Shown piece after piece: positions 35,082-35,467 of a stretch of DNA of 35,467 nucleotides. Each line of letters begins with the position of its first letter. Position 1 is the first letter of the stretch. The notes beneath the pieces are model-generated. The model made no database searches, had not been told where the DNA came from, and saw only the letters and a list, made by a program, of their open reading frames with translations. The translations under genes and the position numbers were made by a program. Location: positions 1 through 35,467 of the forward strand of contig NZ_FQWY01000021.1 of NCBI RefSeq assembly GCF_900129805.1, in the 5' to 3' direction. Source of the stretch: Thermosyntropha lipolytica DSM 11003. GTDB lineage: Bacteria > Bacillota > Syntrophomonadia > Syntrophomonadales > Syntrophomonadaceae.

Positions 35082-35216
35082 CAATACCATATTTGATAAA
35101 AAATATCGCGAATAAAGTTTGTTTTTTTCATGGTTTTAGGTTATAAACTCAAGTTTCGCACCCAGAAAACCCTGCTCAAACAGCAATAAATCGGGGGTAA
35201 CTGAGCAAAAAAATTG

Positions 35217-35299
35217 TTGTTGACAACAAAAAACGCATCCCCGTTTGGTAAAATGGTATTAAGGAAGAAACCAAAACAATCCAAACGGAAAGGATGCGT
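35217..35299 (+). promoter_or_regulatory. Left-end control region of the insertion sequence
   Basis: TTGTTGACAACAA (35217-35229) is an interrupted palindrome. ACGCATCC plus CCGTTTGG (35233-35248) pairs with CCAAACGG and GGATGCGT (35281-35288, 35292-35299): 16 bp with a 3-nt bulge and a 32-nt loop. The 3' arm holds the transposase ribosome site. An extended -10 TGGTAAAAT (35247-35254) would start RNA after the 5' arm. Confidence 0.55.
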
Positions 35300-35305
35300 G
35301 ATTAA

Positions 35306-35467
35306 ATGATACAACAAATTAATCCGTCTGAAAAGGTCACAACTGAAGTTTCAAAACTATTTAAGGTTTTAAAGATCAACCAGTTACTCCGTGCTGCCAA
35401 CATTCGCAAAGCAAGCGGGGTAAACGTTCAACAGATTTTTGAGTTTATCTTTTTGCTTGCTTTCTTA
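35306..35467 (+). CDS. Transposase N-terminus (IS4-like), cut by window edge
   Basis: The first 54 codons are present and continue past the window. The translation begins MIQQINPSEKVTTEVSKLF and includes LRAANIRKASGVNVQQIFEF, which resembles the N-terminal region of IS4-family DDE transposases common in Firmicutes; the DDE catalytic part is not in view. The ribosome site GGAAAGG lies 12 nt before the ATG, inside a stem-loop. Family assignment rests on this short N-terminus only. Confidence 0.65.
   Translation, partial: MIQQINPSEKVTTEVSKLFKVLKINQLLRAANIRKASGVNVQQIFEFIFLLAFL

Larger units (their letters stand above)
35082..35467 (+). mobile_element. Left part of an insertion sequence; outer end not located
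   Basis: A transposase start, a strong subterminal stem-loop and the change in local sequence mark an IS that continues past the window. The exact left terminus cannot be set because the right inverted repeat is not in view; it lies between the CoA-binding gene stop and about 35215. The stretch 35082-35215 holds no gene. Confidence 0.6.

Noticed and set aside
35220-35254. TTGACA with TAAAAT as a standard promoter of the transposase
   Set aside because: The spacing is 23 nt, too long. Only the extended -10 is kept as plausible.

Overview
The window reads as chromosome of an anaerobic, endospore-forming Firmicute of class Clostridia; gene content and order resemble Syntrophomonas and relatives, but the genus is an inference. 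Supporting this are spmA/spmB, ytfJ, a BofC-like protein, a CgeB-type glycosyltransferase, rubrerythrin, a cobalamin-dependent methionine synthase without a reactivation domain, strong AGGAGG-type ribosome binding sites, and many GTG/TTG starts. No tRNA, rRNA, CRISPR array or prophage was seen. The left edge cuts a cyclase-family gene and the right edge cuts an insertion-sequence transposase gene.

Layout, left to right. (1) 1-2770, minus: a sigma-A-like promoter, a tandem glycine riboswitch with its own terminator, a leader of about 370 nt without a gene, an adenine-deaminase-like amidohydrolase, and a cyclase-family protein. (2) 2772-4961, minus: sporulation genes spmA-spmB and DUF2953(ytfI)-ytfJ. 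(3) 5020-10073, minus: an almost gapless cluster of a DHH/CBS/tRNA nucleotidyltransferase fusion, an M50 protease, scpA, scpB and DUF1992. (4) 10284-10778, plus: a lone DUF2889 gene. (5) 10828-12592, minus: lysA and a LapA-domain protein, each with its own promoter. (6) 12708-21000, minus: ruvC-ruvA-ruvB-queH-DUF2905-queA-tgt-yajC-HD-secD-secF. This joins Holliday-junction resolution, queuosine synthesis and the Sec accessory complex, with a bofC-like gene next to it as in Bacillus. (7) 21997-22641, plus: an unrecognised protein whose C-terminus looks like a compact alpha-crystallin domain, preceded by a palindrome. (8) 22691-28756, minus: yebC, an ICMT-like methyltransferase, nadE, cysK, and metH under a SAM-I riboswitch. 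(9) 28786-29592, minus: tatA and a YvlD-like membrane protein. (10) 29679-32311, minus: a probable spore-surface cassette of CgeB-like glycosyltransferase, sugar epimerase and DNRLRE protein. (11) 32483-35081, plus: a ComM/YifB ATPase, rubrerythrin and a CoA-binding protein. (12) From about 35100: the left part of an IS4-like insertion sequence.

The points most worth following are these. The glycine riboswitch sits upstream of an amidohydrolase that appears to lack one metal-ligand histidine and is paired with a cyclase-family hydrolase; this is the best candidate for an undescribed pathway. A perfect 15-nt inverted repeat could hide the cysK ribosome binding site, but only in read-through RNA from metH. 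A 16-bp stem-loop could do the same for the transposase. The compact Hsp20-like protein and the CgeB/epimerase/DNRLRE cassette are also of interest.
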